Source of the DNA: Acidaminococcus fermentans
GTDB taxonomy: Bacteria; Bacillota; Negativicutes; Acidaminococcales; Acidaminococcaceae
Direction of reading: 5' to 3'
Assembly (NCBI RefSeq): GCF_009696675.1
Contig: NZ_VULN01000003.1
Span: 153,145 to 217,144, forward strand
Length of the DNA stretch: 64,000 nucleotides
A model generated the notes under the pieces. It saw only the letters and a program-made list of their open reading frames with translations. It ran no database searches and was not told the DNA's origin. Shown here piece after piece: positions 1-8,312 of this stretch (the stretch's first letter is position 1; each line of letters starts with the position of its first letter). The translations under genes were made by a program, and so were the position numbers.

Positions 1-2
1 AA

Positions 3-248
3 CAACTAATAAGCCACGGCTTTATAGTCTGCACGTTTTGCGGAAAAAATCAACGAGTTGAATCAAAATACAAGATGGTGAATTGGTGGAAAGAGTGGAA
101 TCCTTTAAACGGCTGTCTGAAATGGGGGCGGCTACTGTCTAAAAATGGTACGGCTAACAACGTTGGCGCACCCGATGTTGAGTGTCAGCCCCTTCCTAAA
201 ATGGATATTACAATTTCCGGAAATGATGAAACCCCGCATGAAACCTAG
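3..248 (+). pseudogene. 5'-truncated ORF remnant, unrecognised
   Basis: An open frame enters from the left edge and ends at the TAG at 246-248, giving about 81 residues with no start in the window. It has a single CxxC pair (CTFCGK) near its beginning and is rich in Trp and Lys. I do not recognise the family. It overlaps the inverted repeats at 136-317 that look like insertion-sequence ends, so it may be the tail of a gene cut by, or carried in, an old insertion. It could equally be a chance frame. Confidence 0.25.
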
Positions 249-317
249 CTTTTTGGGATTGTAGGCTGTTTCTTGTGCCGTACCAATTTTAGACAAGGGG
301 TGTACCGAATTCAGACA
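136..317. repeat. IS21-like terminal repeat remnants
   Basis: Three related copies of one motif lie here. GTCTAAAAATGGTACGGC at 137-154 is inverted at 277-294 (17 of 18 positions match). A diverged direct copy of the right arm, GTACCGAATTCAGACA, follows at 302-317. Read inward from position 317, the ends start TGTCT and carry repeated internal copies, a layout typical of IS21-family termini. No transposase gene remains between them. The IS assignment is inference from motif layout only. Confidence 0.4.
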
Positions 318-473
318 GATATTATAATAATATAACCATGGCTAGGGGCTTATTTAGTGGTTGTATGTTTGTCACCCTGTTGAAATGCTCATGTACGGTA
401 AGGAAGCAAGCAACCGAAAACAAGAGATAGACCGCCAGCACTACACTATTCCGAACCAAAGACCAAAAGATAA

Positions 474-515
474 GCATTGTGGGAAAATCTAAACTTTTGG
501 ATTTTCCTACAATGC
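474..515. repeat. 16-bp near-perfect hairpin
   Basis: Arms at 474-489 (GCATTGTGGGAAAATC) and 500-515 are complementary at every position except one G-T wobble, with a 10-nt loop. No T-run follows on either strand, so it is not a standard terminator. It sits in the 400-bp gene-free stretch between the IS-like ends and the tet(W) promoter. Short overlapping open frames across it on both strands look like by-products of the inverted repeat. Confidence 0.5.
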
Positions 516-719
516 CAACTACGGCGGAATCCCTCCCACTCCTTATATCTTTCTGTATACATTGAATTTGTATTTAGTAAAATGCAGACAACACCACGGA
601 TCGGCTTTTGGTTGGACAATTCCAACCAAACACCACAGCAGACAGCAGAAAACATTCTGAACGCTAGGAAGCCGGTATGATTGTTACATATAAGGGGAAG
701 AAAAATTTCTTTTAGGTAC

Positions 720-748
720 TTGCTTTCCTAAAACTGATGTGATATAAT
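720..748 (+). promoter_or_regulatory. tet(W) leader promoter
   Basis: TTGCTT at 720-725 and TATAAT at 743-748 are 17 bp apart, and a TGN extension precedes the -10. This places the transcript start about 290 bp upstream of tet(W), so the RNA carries a long leader holding two short ORFs and two hairpins. Confidence 0.65.
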
Positions 749-776
749 GATTTAATCCAGAAAAGGAGTAAAAAAT

Positions 777-800
777 ATGCGGCAAGGGATTCTTAAATAA
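777..800 (+). CDS. seven-codon micro-ORF MRQGILK
   Basis: An ATG at 777 preceded by AAAAGGAG (760s) starts a seven-residue frame MRQGILK ending TAA at 798-800. From memory, an almost identical micro-ORF and flank occur upstream of tet(M) in Tn916-like elements. That suggests a conserved leader unit rather than chance. It lies directly before a hairpin with a T-run (822-864), so its translation could influence whether the hairpin forms. Translation is not demonstrated. Confidence 0.4.
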   Translation: MRQGILK

Positions 801-821
801 AACTATAATCAAATAGTGGGA

Positions 822-864
822 ACAAAGGATTATGATAGCTCCTTTTGTAGGGGCTTAGTTTTTT
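822..864 (+). terminator. upstream leader hairpin before tet(W)
   Basis: ACAAAGGA at 822-829 pairs with TCCTTTTGT at 840-848 (one bulge), and six T residues follow at 859-864 after a short gap. The spacing to the T-run is looser than in a textbook terminator, so partial termination is the more likely role. Confidence 0.4.
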
Positions 865-937
865 GTACCCAATTTAAGAATACTTTTGCCTTATCAATTT
901 TGACATATCCCCAAAAACAGCAATCACAAACAGGTGT

Positions 938-982
938 ATGCTGTATATGTGTATGTCCGCAACTTATAATCCCCAGTGGTAA
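938..982 (+). CDS. tet(W) leader peptide
   Basis: The frame encodes MLYMCMSATYNPQW and stops at 980-982. Its last codons form the 5' arm of the hairpin at 971-1001. This is the arrangement of the leader peptides of ribosomal-protection tetracycline-resistance genes. In the model proposed for tet(M), drug-slowed translation lets transcription pass the downstream hairpin. Coupling here is inferred from position. Confidence 0.7.
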   Translation: MLYMCMSATYNPQW

Positions 983-1007
983 AAGTATTTTACTGCTGGG
1001 GATTTTT
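971..1007 (+). terminator. tet(W) attenuator
   Basis: CCCCAG (971-976) pairs with CTGGGG (996-1001). An inner stem, GTAAAA with TTTTAC, lies within it, separated by a TG/TG mismatch. T residues follow at 1003-1007. The 5' arm overlaps the end of the leader peptide, so a ribosome stalled or moving there would alter the fold. The hairpin ends about 40 bp before the tet(W) start. Confidence 0.75.
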
Positions 1008-1041
1008 ATGCCCTTTGGGGCTGTAAAGGGAGGACAATCAC

Positions 1042-2961
1042 ATGAAAATAATCAATATTGGAATTCTTGCCCATGTAGACGCTGGAAAGACGACCTTGAC
1101 GGAGAGCCTGCTATATGCCAGCGGAGCCATTTCAGAACCGGGGAGCGTCGAAAAAGGGACAACGAGGACGGACACCATGTTTTTGGAGCGGCAGCGTGGG
1201 ATTACCATTCAAGCGGCAGTCACTTCCTTCCAGTGGCACAGATGTAAAGTTAACATTGTGGATACGCCCGGCCACATGGATTTTTTGGCGGAGGTGTACC
1301 GCTCTTTGGCTGTTTTAGATGGGGCCATCTTGGTGATCTCCGCTAAAGATGGCGTGCAGGCCCAGACCCGTATTCTGTTCCATGCCCTGCGGAAAATGAA
1401 CATTCCCACCGTTATCTTTATCAACAAGATCGACCAGGCTGGCGTTGATTTGCAGAGCGTGGTTCAGTCTGTTCGGGATAAGCTCTCCGCCGATATTATC
1501 ATCAAGCAGACGGTGTCGCTGTCCCCGGAAATAGTCCTGGAGGAAAATACCGACATAGAAGCATGGGATGCGGTCATCGAAAATAACGATGCATTATTGG
1601 AAAAGTATATCGCAGGAGAACCAATCAGCCAGGAAAAACTTGCGCGGGAGGAACAGCGGCGGGTTCAAGAAGCCTCCCTGTTTCCGGTCTATCATGGCAG
1701 CGCCAAAAAGGGCCTTGGCATTCAACCGTTGATGGATGCGGTGACAGGACTGTTCCAACCGATTGGGGAACAGGGGAGCGCCACCCTATGCGGCAGCGTT
1801 TTCAAGGTTGAGTACACCGATTGCGGCCAGCGGCGTGTCTATCTGCGGCTATACAGCGGAACGCTGCGCCTGCGGGATACGGTGGCCCTGGCCGGGAGAG
1901 AAAAGCTGAAAATCACAGAGATGCGTATTCCATCCAAAGGGGAAATTGTTCGGACAGACACCGCTTATCCGGGCGAAATTGTTATCCTTCCCAGCGACAG
2001 CGTGAGGTTAAACGATGTATTAGGGGATCAAACCCGGCTCCCTCGTAAAAGGTGGCGCGAGGCCCCCCTCCCCATGCTGCGGACGACGATTGCGCCGAAA
2101 ACGGCAGCGCAAAGAGAACGGCTGCTGGACGCTCTTACGCAACTTGCGGATACTGACCCGCTTTTGCGCTGCGAAGTGGATTCCATCACCCATGAGATCA
2201 TTCTTTCTTTTTTGGGCCGGGTGCAGTTGGAGGTCGTTTCCGCTTTGCTGTCGGAAAAATACAAGATTGAAACAGTGGTAAAGGAACCCACCGTCATTTA
2301 TATGGAGCGGCCGCTCAAAGCAGCCAGCCACACCATCCATATCGAGGTGCCGCCCAACCCGTTTTGGGCATCTATCGGACTGTCTGTTACACCACTCCCG
2401 CTTGGCTCCGGCGTACAATACGAGAGCCGGGTTTCGCTGGGATACTTGAACCAGAGTTTTCAAAACGCTGTCAGGGATGGTATCCGTTACGGGCTGGAGC
2501 AGGGCTTGTTCGGCTGGAACGTAACGGACTGTAAGATTTGCTTTGAATACGGGCTTTATTACAGTCCAGTCAGCACGCCGGCGGACTTCCGCTCATTGGC
2601 CCCGATTGTATTGGAACAGGCATTGAAGGAATCGGGGACGCAGCTGCTGGAACCTTATCTCTCCTTCACCCTCTATGCGCCCCAGGAATACCTTTCCAGG
2701 GCTTATCATGATGCACCGAAATACTGTGCCACCATCGAAACGGCCCAGGTAAAAAAGGATGAAGTTGTCTTTACTGGCGAGATTCCCGCCCGCTGTATAC
2801 AGGCATACCGTACTGATCTGGCCTTTTACACCAACGGGCAGAGCGTATGCCTTACAGAGCTAAAAGGGTATCAGGCCGCTGTCGGCCAGCCGGTCATCCA
2901 GCCCCGCCGTCCAAACAACCGCCTGGACAAGGTGCGCCATATGTTTCAGAAGGTAATGTAA
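1042..2961 (+). CDS. tet(W): Tet(W) ribosomal protection protein
   Basis: A GTPase related to EF-G that binds the ribosome and releases tetracycline, giving resistance. The 639-residue length is the usual Tet(W) length, and the sequence agrees with Tet(W) as I know it. G motifs are AHVDAGKT at residues 10-17, DTPGH at 74-78 and NKID at 128-131, followed by EF-G-like domains II to V. The RBS GGAGG lies nine bases before the ATG. A promoter, leader peptide and attenuator lie upstream (720-1007). The next gene is a methyltransferase 50 bp downstream, in the same direction but with much lower GC. The gene appears intact. Confidence 0.97.
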   Translation: MKIINIGILAHVDAGKTTLTESLLYASGAISEPGSVEKGTTRTDTMFLERQRGITIQAAVTSFQWHRCKVNIVDTPGHMDFLAEVYRSLAVLDGAILVISAKDGVQAQTRILFHALRKMNIPTVIFINKIDQAGVDLQSVVQSVRDKLSADIIIKQTVSLSPEIVLEENTDIEAWDAVIENNDALLEKYIAGEPISQEKLAREEQRRVQEASLFPVYHGSAKKGLGIQPLMDAVTGLFQPIGEQGSATLCGSVFKVEYTDCGQRRVYLRLYSGTLRLRDTVALAGREKLKITEMRIPSKGEIVRTDTAYPGEIVILPSDSVRLNDVLGDQTRLPRKRWREAPLPMLRTTIAPKTAAQRERLLDALTQLADTDPLLRCEVDSITHEIILSFLGRVQLEVVSALLSEKYKIETVVKEPTVIYMERPLKAASHTIHIEVPPNPFWASIGLSVTPLPLGSGVQYESRVSLGYLNQSFQNAVRDGIRYGLEQGLFGWNVTDCKICFEYGLYYSPVSTPADFRSLAPIVLEQALKESGTQLLEPYLSFTLYAPQEYLSRAYHDAPKYCATIETAQVKKDEVVFTGEIPARCIQAYRTDLAFYTNGQSVCLTELKGYQAAVGQPVIQPRRPNNRLDKVRHMFQKVM

Positions 2962-3011
2962 AGATACATAATCGTCAAGACGGCAACAATCAGAAGTTAT
3001 GGAGGGTAACA

Positions 3012-3779
3012 ATGGAATATCGTAAGGAAGATTTAATGGAAGCAAAAAAGCAAATTTTGGGAGTGGGAGAGAACATGGGAACAGAGGAAAGTAAAAAAAT
3101 CTGGGAGGAGAACGCACAATTTTGGGATAATGCAATGGGTGACGAATCTAATGAATTTCACAGAGAGGTAGTGCGTCCCAAAGTAACGGAACTTCTATCT
3201 CCTAATCCTGCGGATTATATTTTGGATATTGCGTGTGGCAATGGAAATTATTCTTCGTATCTTGCACAAAGAGGCGCTTCGGTTGTCGCTTTTGATTACA
3301 GCAAAAAAATGATAGAATTGGCTAAAAGACGGCAATCACAATATGCAAAACAAATTGAATTTTGTGTGGCGGATGCGACCAATAGAAAAAGTATATTAGA
3401 ATTAAAAAGAAATCGAGCCTTTACGAAAGCAGTTTCTAATATGGCAATTATGGATATTACGGATATTGAACCACTTCTTATGGCTGTTTATGAACTGTTG
3501 CAGGAAAGCGGAATTTTTGTCTTTGCAACGCAACACCCTTGTTTTGTCACGTTGACTGAAAAATATATGACACCGCACAGTTACTATGATATAGCGATTG
3601 AAGGGCAACCGAAAGAGCAGATTTATTATCATCGTTCCATACAAGATATTTTTAACCTTTGTTTTAGAGCTGGATTTGTCATTGATGGATTTTATGAAGA
3701 ATGTTTCAAAACCAACAAAGAAATTCCTATGGTAATGATAGTAAGGCTTAAGAAGGTAAAACGTGATACCTTACAATAA
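3012..3779 (+). CDS. class I SAM-dependent methyltransferase
   Basis: A 255-residue Rossmann-fold methyltransferase. Motif I is visible as LDIACGNGNYSSYLA, followed by the acidic strand end VVAFDYS and a later VADAT motif, as expected for SAM binding. The substrate cannot be read from the sequence. The start at 3012 has GGAGGG five bases upstream; an alternative ATG at 3075 also has a purine-rich site. Base composition is clearly more AT-rich than tet(W) and the mobilization genes, so it was probably acquired separately. Its position behind tet(W) suggests co-transcription by read-through. Confidence 0.82.
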   Translation: MEYRKEDLMEAKKQILGVGENMGTEESKKIWEENAQFWDNAMGDESNEFHREVVRPKVTELLSPNPADYILDIACGNGNYSSYLAQRGASVVAFDYSKKMIELAKRRQSQYAKQIEFCVADATNRKSILELKRNRAFTKAVSNMAIMDITDIEPLLMAVYELLQESGIFVFATQHPCFVTLTEKYMTPHSYYDIAIEGQPKEQIYYHRSIQDIFNLCFRAGFVIDGFYEECFKTNKEIPMVMIVRLKKVKRDTLQ

Positions 3780-3948
3780 ATTCAAGTTTGTCGGGTAAAT
3801 AGCAAAGCCAGCCGAGCCAGCGGGCGGTCAAGATGAACGGGCTTCGCCCACCGTTGACAGCCCCGCCCGGTTTCGCAGTTAGGCAGTCAAGGAGCGACAG
3901 CAAGGAGTGCTGCCGCCCCGCACTATTATTCAGAGAGGGGGAATTTCC

Positions 3949-4371
3949 ATGACAGACCAGAAAGCCTATCAAGAATATATCCAGCGCAGGTACAACGCCT
4001 TTTGCAAGACTGTTATCCGCTGTGCCGCCTTGGACAAGATTTTGAAGCTTAAACGGCAATGGGAACGGCAAGTTTCCCTTGACTATCTGATGAACGAGAA
4101 GTTTGTCCAGTTTGCCGCGTCGGAGCCGGACGAGGAATACCCATTTACCGTCTGCGGTCAGACCGTCCTGCTCTGCAACGCCGCCCTTGCCGACGCGATC
4201 TCTGTTTTGCCGGAGCAGACGCGGGAAGAAATCCTGCGCTATTACTTTCTGCGCCAGCCGCAGCGCGTGATCGGCGCGTGTATTGGCCGGTCACGCAGCA
4301 CAGCGGGGCGGCATATCCAGCTTGCCTTGCAGCGGCTACGCGAAGAAATGGGGGTGAGCCGGTATGAGTAG
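3949..4371 (+). CDS. sigma-70 region 4-like factor of the mobile element
   Basis: A 140-residue protein with a C-terminal helix-turn-helix (about residues 90-135, including RQPQRVIGACIGRSRSTAGRHIQLAL) resembling sigma region 4. Proteins of this kind are common in Tn916- and Tn1549-like elements and are thought to control transfer genes. The start was chosen at 3949 because GAGAGGGGG lies just upstream. Its stop overlaps the start of the broken HTH gene at 4364, indicating an ancestral operon. An imperfect GC-rich hairpin lies in the 170-bp space before it. Confidence 0.75.
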   Translation: MTDQKAYQEYIQRRYNAFCKTVIRCAALDKILKLKRQWERQVSLDYLMNEKFVQFAASEPDEEYPFTVCGQTVLLCNAALADAISVLPEQTREEILRYYFLRQPQRVIGACIGRSRSTAGRHIQLALQRLREEMGVSRYE

Positions 4372-4576
4372 ACTTCTCCCCTATGAAACAATCCTCAAAG
4401 CCCGTGAGGGCGACCCAGAAGCCGTGAACGCTGTCCTGCTCCACTACGCCGGATATATCCGCTATTTCTAAAAAGTGAACGGGCAGGTCAACGCCGAGGT
4501 GGAGGACTATGTAAAGCAGCGGTTAATTGACTGTCAATTCAAGTTCCGGCTTGACGAACCACCGGACAAGTCATAA
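4364..4576 (+). pseudogene. HTH-domain transposon protein, interrupted by stop
   Basis: The frame begins MSRLLPYETILKAREGDPEAV and overlaps the sigma-like gene. An in-frame TAA at 4469-4471 falls after residue 35. The same frame then continues for 34 codons (KVNGQVNAEVEDYVKQ...) to a second TAA at 4574-4576. The full product of about 70 residues matches the small helix-turn-helix proteins paired with sigma-like factors in conjugative elements. A single substitution, such as TCA to TAA, would explain the break. It could instead be a sequencing error. Confidence 0.7.
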
Positions 4577-4612
4577 AAACTGAATACCAGCCGCCACCGA
4601 CGCGGCCAGCGA

Positions 4613-4649
4613 AAGCAGTAAGTCTTGAAAAAGATTTACTGCTTTTTTT
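4613..4649 (+). terminator. intrinsic terminator after sigma/HTH genes
   Basis: AGCAGTAA (4614-4621) pairs with TTACTGCT (4636-4643), followed by seven T residues. It separates the regulatory pair from the mobilization block. The following 420 bp to mobC hold no gene I can support and contain the candidate oriT. Confidence 0.8.
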
Positions 4650-5010
4650 GTTGTCCGGCTCCGCTCCCGGCCATTTTGCCCCCTGCCGGTTGTAGTAGTA
4701 AGCGAGGAGGGAATTTTTCTGCCCTGGTGTTTGGCATTTGGAGCATTTACCCGTAGTAGAGGGCAAAGAGAAAGGATTTCTCCAACACCGGGTAGAAACC
4801 ACTGCGTCCGGTGTCATTTTAGCGAAAGCGGGCAGGAATGCCCTTTACAGGATTAGTAGTAGCAGAAAAAGAGAAACAAACTTTTGTGGTTGCAGTTTTC
4901 CAAAAAAGTGGCGGACGGAAGTGAGAGAAAGTTTGCAGTCACGGAGAGCAAGTTTCTACCACGGTGCCAAAATCCGCAATTCTGCAGTTTTGCCCCTCGC
5001 GGGAAACTTG

Positions 5011-5057
5011 TTGGGGAGTGCCTTCCCCAAACCCTGCTCATGCGCCCTTACGGGCGA
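5011..5057 (+). other. candidate origin of transfer (oriT)
   Basis: A hairpin TTGGGGA (5011-5017) / TCCCCAA (5024-5030) is followed at once by ACCCTGCT (5031-5038), which resembles the CCTG-C core of nick sites used by MobP-type relaxases. A second small hairpin, CGCCC/GGGCG, follows at about 5043-5055. The site lies directly upstream of mobC and the relaxase gene, where such origins are usually found. No nicking data exist here, so this is a prediction. Confidence 0.4.
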
Positions 5058-5073
5058 GAAAGGAGGTCACACC

Positions 5074-5472
5074 ATGCGAAAGAAATACAACACGCCCCAC
5101 CGCAGCCGCGTTGTGAAAACCCGGCTGTCCGAAGATGAGTATGCCGACTTCACAGCGCGGCTTGCGCCCTATGGTATCAGCCAGTCCGAATTTCTCCGGC
5201 AGGCGATACGGCGGGCGACCATACGCCCGGTTGTCCATGTGTCGTCGGTCAATGACGAGTTGCTTTCCGCTGTCGGGAAGCTGACAGCCGAGTACGGCAG
5301 GATCGGCGGCAACCTCAATCAGATTGCCCGGTATCTGAACGAATACGGCGTACCCTACAACACCCTTTCCGGCGAGGTACGCGCCGCCATATCCGACCTT
5401 GCCGTCCTCAAGTATGAAGTCCTCAAGAAAGTAGGTGACGCGGTTGGCAACACTCAAGCATATCAACTCTAA
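5074..5472 (+). CDS. mobC: MobC-like relaxosome protein
   Basis: A 132-residue protein with an N-terminal ribbon-helix-helix-like segment (RVVKTRLSEDEYADF...GISQSEFLRQAI) and the C-terminal MobC signature around IGGNLNQIARYLN. Family members help the relaxase bind and open oriT. AGGAGG lies eight bases before the ATG. The gene overlaps the relaxase start by about 29 bases, so the two are translationally coupled. Confidence 0.88.
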   Translation: MRKKYNTPHRSRVVKTRLSEDEYADFTARLAPYGISQSEFLRQAIRRATIRPVVHVSSVNDELLSAVGKLTAEYGRIGGNLNQIARYLNEYGVPYNTLSGEVRAAISDLAVLKYEVLKKVGDAVGNTQAYQL

Positions 5473-7069
5473 AAACGCCGACTACGGAGCCGCCGAGCAA
5501 TATCTTCTCTTTGAGCATGACGAGTTTACCATGAAGCCCGTCCTTGATGAAACCGGCAGGCTTATCCCCCGCGAGGACTACCGGCTGTCCACGCTGAACT
5601 GCGACGGGGAGGATTTTGCCGTTGCGTGTATGCGGGCCAATCTCCGCTATCAGAAAAACCAGCGGCGGGAAGATGTGAAAAGCCACCACTACATCATCAG
5701 CTTTGACCCGCGGGACGGGCCGGACAACGGCCTGACCGTAGACCGGGCGCAGGCGTTGGGGGAACAATTCTGTAAAGAGCATTTTCCCGGCCACCAGGCC
5801 CTTGTCTGCACCCACCCGGACGGGCATAACCACAGCGGCAACATTCATGTGCATATCGTCATAAACAGCCTGCGGATTGAGGAAGTGCCGTTCCTGCCCT
5901 ACATGGACAGGCCGGCCGATACGAAAGTCGGCTGCAAGCACCGATGTACCGACGCTGCCCTGCGCTACTTCAAATCCGAAGTCATGGAGATGTGCCACCG
6001 GGAGGGGCTTTATCAAATCGACCTCTTGAACGGCAGCAAGAACCGCGTCACCGACCGGGAGTATTGGGCGCAGAAAAAGGGACAGGCCGCGCTGGACAAG
6101 CAGAACGCCCCCATGATTGCCGATAGTATCACGCCCCGGCAGACCAAGTTTGAAACGAACAAGGAGAAGCTGCGGCAGACCCTACGGAAAGCCCTTGCCA
6201 CCGCCGCCAGCTTTGACGAGTTTTCCTCTCTGTTGCTGCAGGAGGGTGTGACCGTCAAGGAGAGCCGGGGGCGGCTTTCCTACCTCACGCCGGACAGGAC
6301 AAAGCCAATTACCGCCCGGAAGCTGGGCGACGATTTTGACCGCGCCGCTGTCTTTGCCGTTTTAGAGCAAAACGCCGCCAGAGCAGCCGAAGCGCCAGCC
6401 AGATCCCCCGATCCCCCACGCACCATAAAAGACCGCTTGCAGGTTGCCAGAGCCGAGATAGCCGCCCCGAAACAGGACGGAGTGCAGCGGCTTGTGGACA
6501 TTGAGCAGAAAATGGCCGAGGGCAAAGGCCGGGGCTATGAACGCTGGGCGAAGATACACAATCTGAAGCAGGCCGCCAAAACGCTGTCCGTCTACCAGCA
6601 ATACGGCTTTACTTCCCCGGAGCAGTTAGAAGCCGCCGTTGACACCGCCTATCAGAAAATGCGCCAGACCAGCGGCGAACTGAAAGCACTGGAAACGAAG
6701 CTGCAAGGGAAAAAGAAGTTGCAGCGGCAGGTGTTGGCCTACGCCCAGACCAAGGCCGCCCGCGACGGGCTGCGGGCACAGAAATCCGAGAAAGCCCGCG
6801 CCGCATACCGGCAGGCCCATGAGAGCGATTTTATCATAGCCGACGCAGCAGCCCGGTATTTCAAGGCGCATGGCATTACCAAGCTGCCCGCCCGGAAAGC
6901 GTTGCAGGCCGAGATCGAGCAGCTTATCTCCGAGAAAGACGGCCTGTATAACACCTATCACGAACAGAAACAGCGGTTCAAGGAGTTGCAGACCGTCAAG
7001 CGGAACATCGACCAGATTTTGCGCCGGGACGAGCCGCACCGCAGAAAGGAGCAGAGCCATGAGCGATAA
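5444..7069 (+). CDS. relaxase/mobilization nuclease
   Basis: This 541-residue protein nicks oriT and pilots the strand during transfer. The metal-binding triad is visible as HPDGHNHSGNIHVHIV near residues 123-138. The second half is charged and probably coiled coil (about residues 330-530). The start is set at TTG 5444 because homologs begin near ATLKHINSKN and an AGGTGA lies five bases upstream; GTG 5435 is the alternative. It overlaps mobC upstream and the Cys-rich gene downstream, forming one transfer operon. The family resembles relaxases of Tn1549-type elements. Confidence 0.92.
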   Translation: MATLKHINSKNADYGAAEQYLLFEHDEFTMKPVLDETGRLIPREDYRLSTLNCDGEDFAVACMRANLRYQKNQRREDVKSHHYIISFDPRDGPDNGLTVDRAQALGEQFCKEHFPGHQALVCTHPDGHNHSGNIHVHIVINSLRIEEVPFLPYMDRPADTKVGCKHRCTDAALRYFKSEVMEMCHREGLYQIDLLNGSKNRVTDREYWAQKKGQAALDKQNAPMIADSITPRQTKFETNKEKLRQTLRKALATAASFDEFSSLLLQEGVTVKESRGRLSYLTPDRTKPITARKLGDDFDRAAVFAVLEQNAARAAEAPARSPDPPRTIKDRLQVARAEIAAPKQDGVQRLVDIEQKMAEGKGRGYERWAKIHNLKQAAKTLSVYQQYGFTSPEQLEAAVDTAYQKMRQTSGELKALETKLQGKKKLQRQVLAYAQTKAARDGLRAQKSEKARAAYRQAHESDFIIADAAARYFKAHGITKLPARKALQAEIEQLISEKDGLYNTYHEQKQRFKELQTVKRNIDQILRRDEPHRRKEQSHER

Positions 7070-7445
7070 CCTGCCCCACATGGACTACCGCCAGCACCGG
7101 CGGGCGCGGCGGCTGGTACATGAGTGCTGTAACTACGATGAGGGGAACTGCCTGCTATTGGACGACGGGGAGCCTTGCGTGTGCGTCCAGAGCATTTCCT
7201 TTTCCCTCATGTGCCACTGGTTCCGTGTGGCTGTCCTGCCCCTTGACGGGGAGCTGGCCGCAGCCCTCTTGTGCCGGGGAAGCCGGAAACGGTGTGCCGT
7301 CTGCGGGGCGGCCTTTGTCCCCAAATCCAACCGGGGAAAATACTGCCCCGACTGCGCCGGGCGCATGAAGAAAATCAAAGCCGCCGAGAGAAAGCGGAAA
7401 CAAAGGCAGAGATGTCACGCTTTAGAGCCTTTCAAACCCGCATAA
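7059..7445 (+). CDS. cysteine-rich VLP-type protein
   Basis: A 128-residue protein with two cysteine clusters: an N-terminal set (HECCNYDEGNCLLLDDGEPCVC) and a C-terminal zinc-ribbon-like set (CAVCG...YCPDCAGRMKK). It ends in a basic Lys/Arg-rich tail that could bind nucleic acid. The VAVLPLD segment is typical of the Cys-rich VLP family found in mobilizable elements. The function is unknown. Its start lies inside the end of the relaxase gene, so it is part of the same operon. Confidence 0.75.
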   Translation: MSDNLPHMDYRQHRRARRLVHECCNYDEGNCLLLDDGEPCVCVQSISFSLMCHWFRVAVLPLDGELAAALLCRGSRKRCAVCGAAFVPKSNRGKYCPDCAGRMKKIKAAERKRKQRQRCHALEPFKPA

Positions 7446-7517
7446 ATCAAGGCTTTTTTCGTGGGTGTCAAAGGGTACGCGATACATTTATCCTTTTCCC
7501 CCGGAAACGGCGTTTTA

Positions 7518-8312
7518 ATGCGTGACAATACGCCAAAATCAACCCGAACACAGGGAGGTGATCCTATCGCTGATTATATCAGGGCAGACACGCGGCTGCC
7601 CGCCTATCTGCCGTATCCCCGTTTCCTGCTGAAAATGGAGATTTCACAGACCGCCAAGCTGCTGTATTCGCTGCTGTTAGACCGTTCCACCCTCTCCCAG
7701 AAAAACAAGTGGCTGGACGACGAGGGCAGGATTTATATTATCTATCCCATCGCGGAGATAGCAGAAATACTGGATAAAGGCAGCACCACCATCAAGGGGG
7801 CGCTTAATGAACTGGACACGGCGGGGCTGTTGGAACGGGAACGGGGCGGCTTCTCCGCACCGAACCGGCTTTATGTCAAAGTACCGCCAGTGCCACAGGT
7901 ACAGTTTTCAGACCAACTGATGGCCGGAAGTCCGCCCCTCATAGAGCCGGAAAACCGTCCTACTGATGGTCAGAAAACCGACCTTATGATGGTCGGAAAA
8001 CCGTCCCCTAACCAAACTACTATAAACAACCTTACAGAGAGCCAAACAAAGGGAGTGAGTGGGGGGCCGTCCGCGCCCTATGGCCGATATGGAAATATTT
8101 TTCTGTCACAGACCGAATACGACGAGTTGCAGGCAGAGTACCCTGACAGGCTGGAACGGTTCATCGAGGAAATGAGCCGCTACCTTGCCGCCAACGGGAA
8201 AAGCTACCAGAACTATGCCGCCGCCCTGCGGATATGGGCGGGGAACGACAAAAAGGAAGCCCCTAAAAAGGGCATACCAGACTACTCATGCAAGGAGGGC
8301 GAGAGTTTATGA
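7518..8312 (+). CDS. RepA-type replication initiator
   Basis: A 264-residue protein with the replication-initiator A N-terminal winged-helix domain (ADTRLPAYLPYPRFLLKMEIS... to about residue 135), then a variable linker and a C-terminal domain with FLSQTEYDELQAEYP. Such proteins start replication of plasmids and excised mobile elements. ATG 7518 is the first clear start. However, an ideal Shine-Dalgarno (7554-7563) is placed for an ATC codon at 7566, where homologs seem to start, so the true start is uncertain. It overlaps the DnaC-like gene by four bases. Confidence 0.8.
   Translation: MRDNTPKSTRTQGGDPIADYIRADTRLPAYLPYPRFLLKMEISQTAKLLYSLLLDRSTLSQKNKWLDDEGRIYIIYPIAEIAEILDKGSTTIKGALNELDTAGLLERERGGFSAPNRLYVKVPPVPQVQFSDQLMAGSPPLIEPENRPTDGQKTDLMMVGKPSPNQTTINNLTESQTKGVSGGPSAPYGRYGNIFLSQTEYDELQAEYPDRLERFIEEMSRYLAANGKSYQNYAAALRIWAGNDKKEAPKKGIPDYSCKEGESL

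Noticed and set aside
446..680. Two overlapping short open frames on opposite strands
   Set aside because: Both cross the 16-bp inverted repeat, lack an RBS and have no recognisable domain. The hairpin explains the symmetry.
816..1247. A 143-codon forward frame overlapping the tet(W) leader and start
   Set aside because: It runs in a different frame from tet(W) through its start and has no RBS. The known 14-residue leader peptide and tet(W) account for this region.
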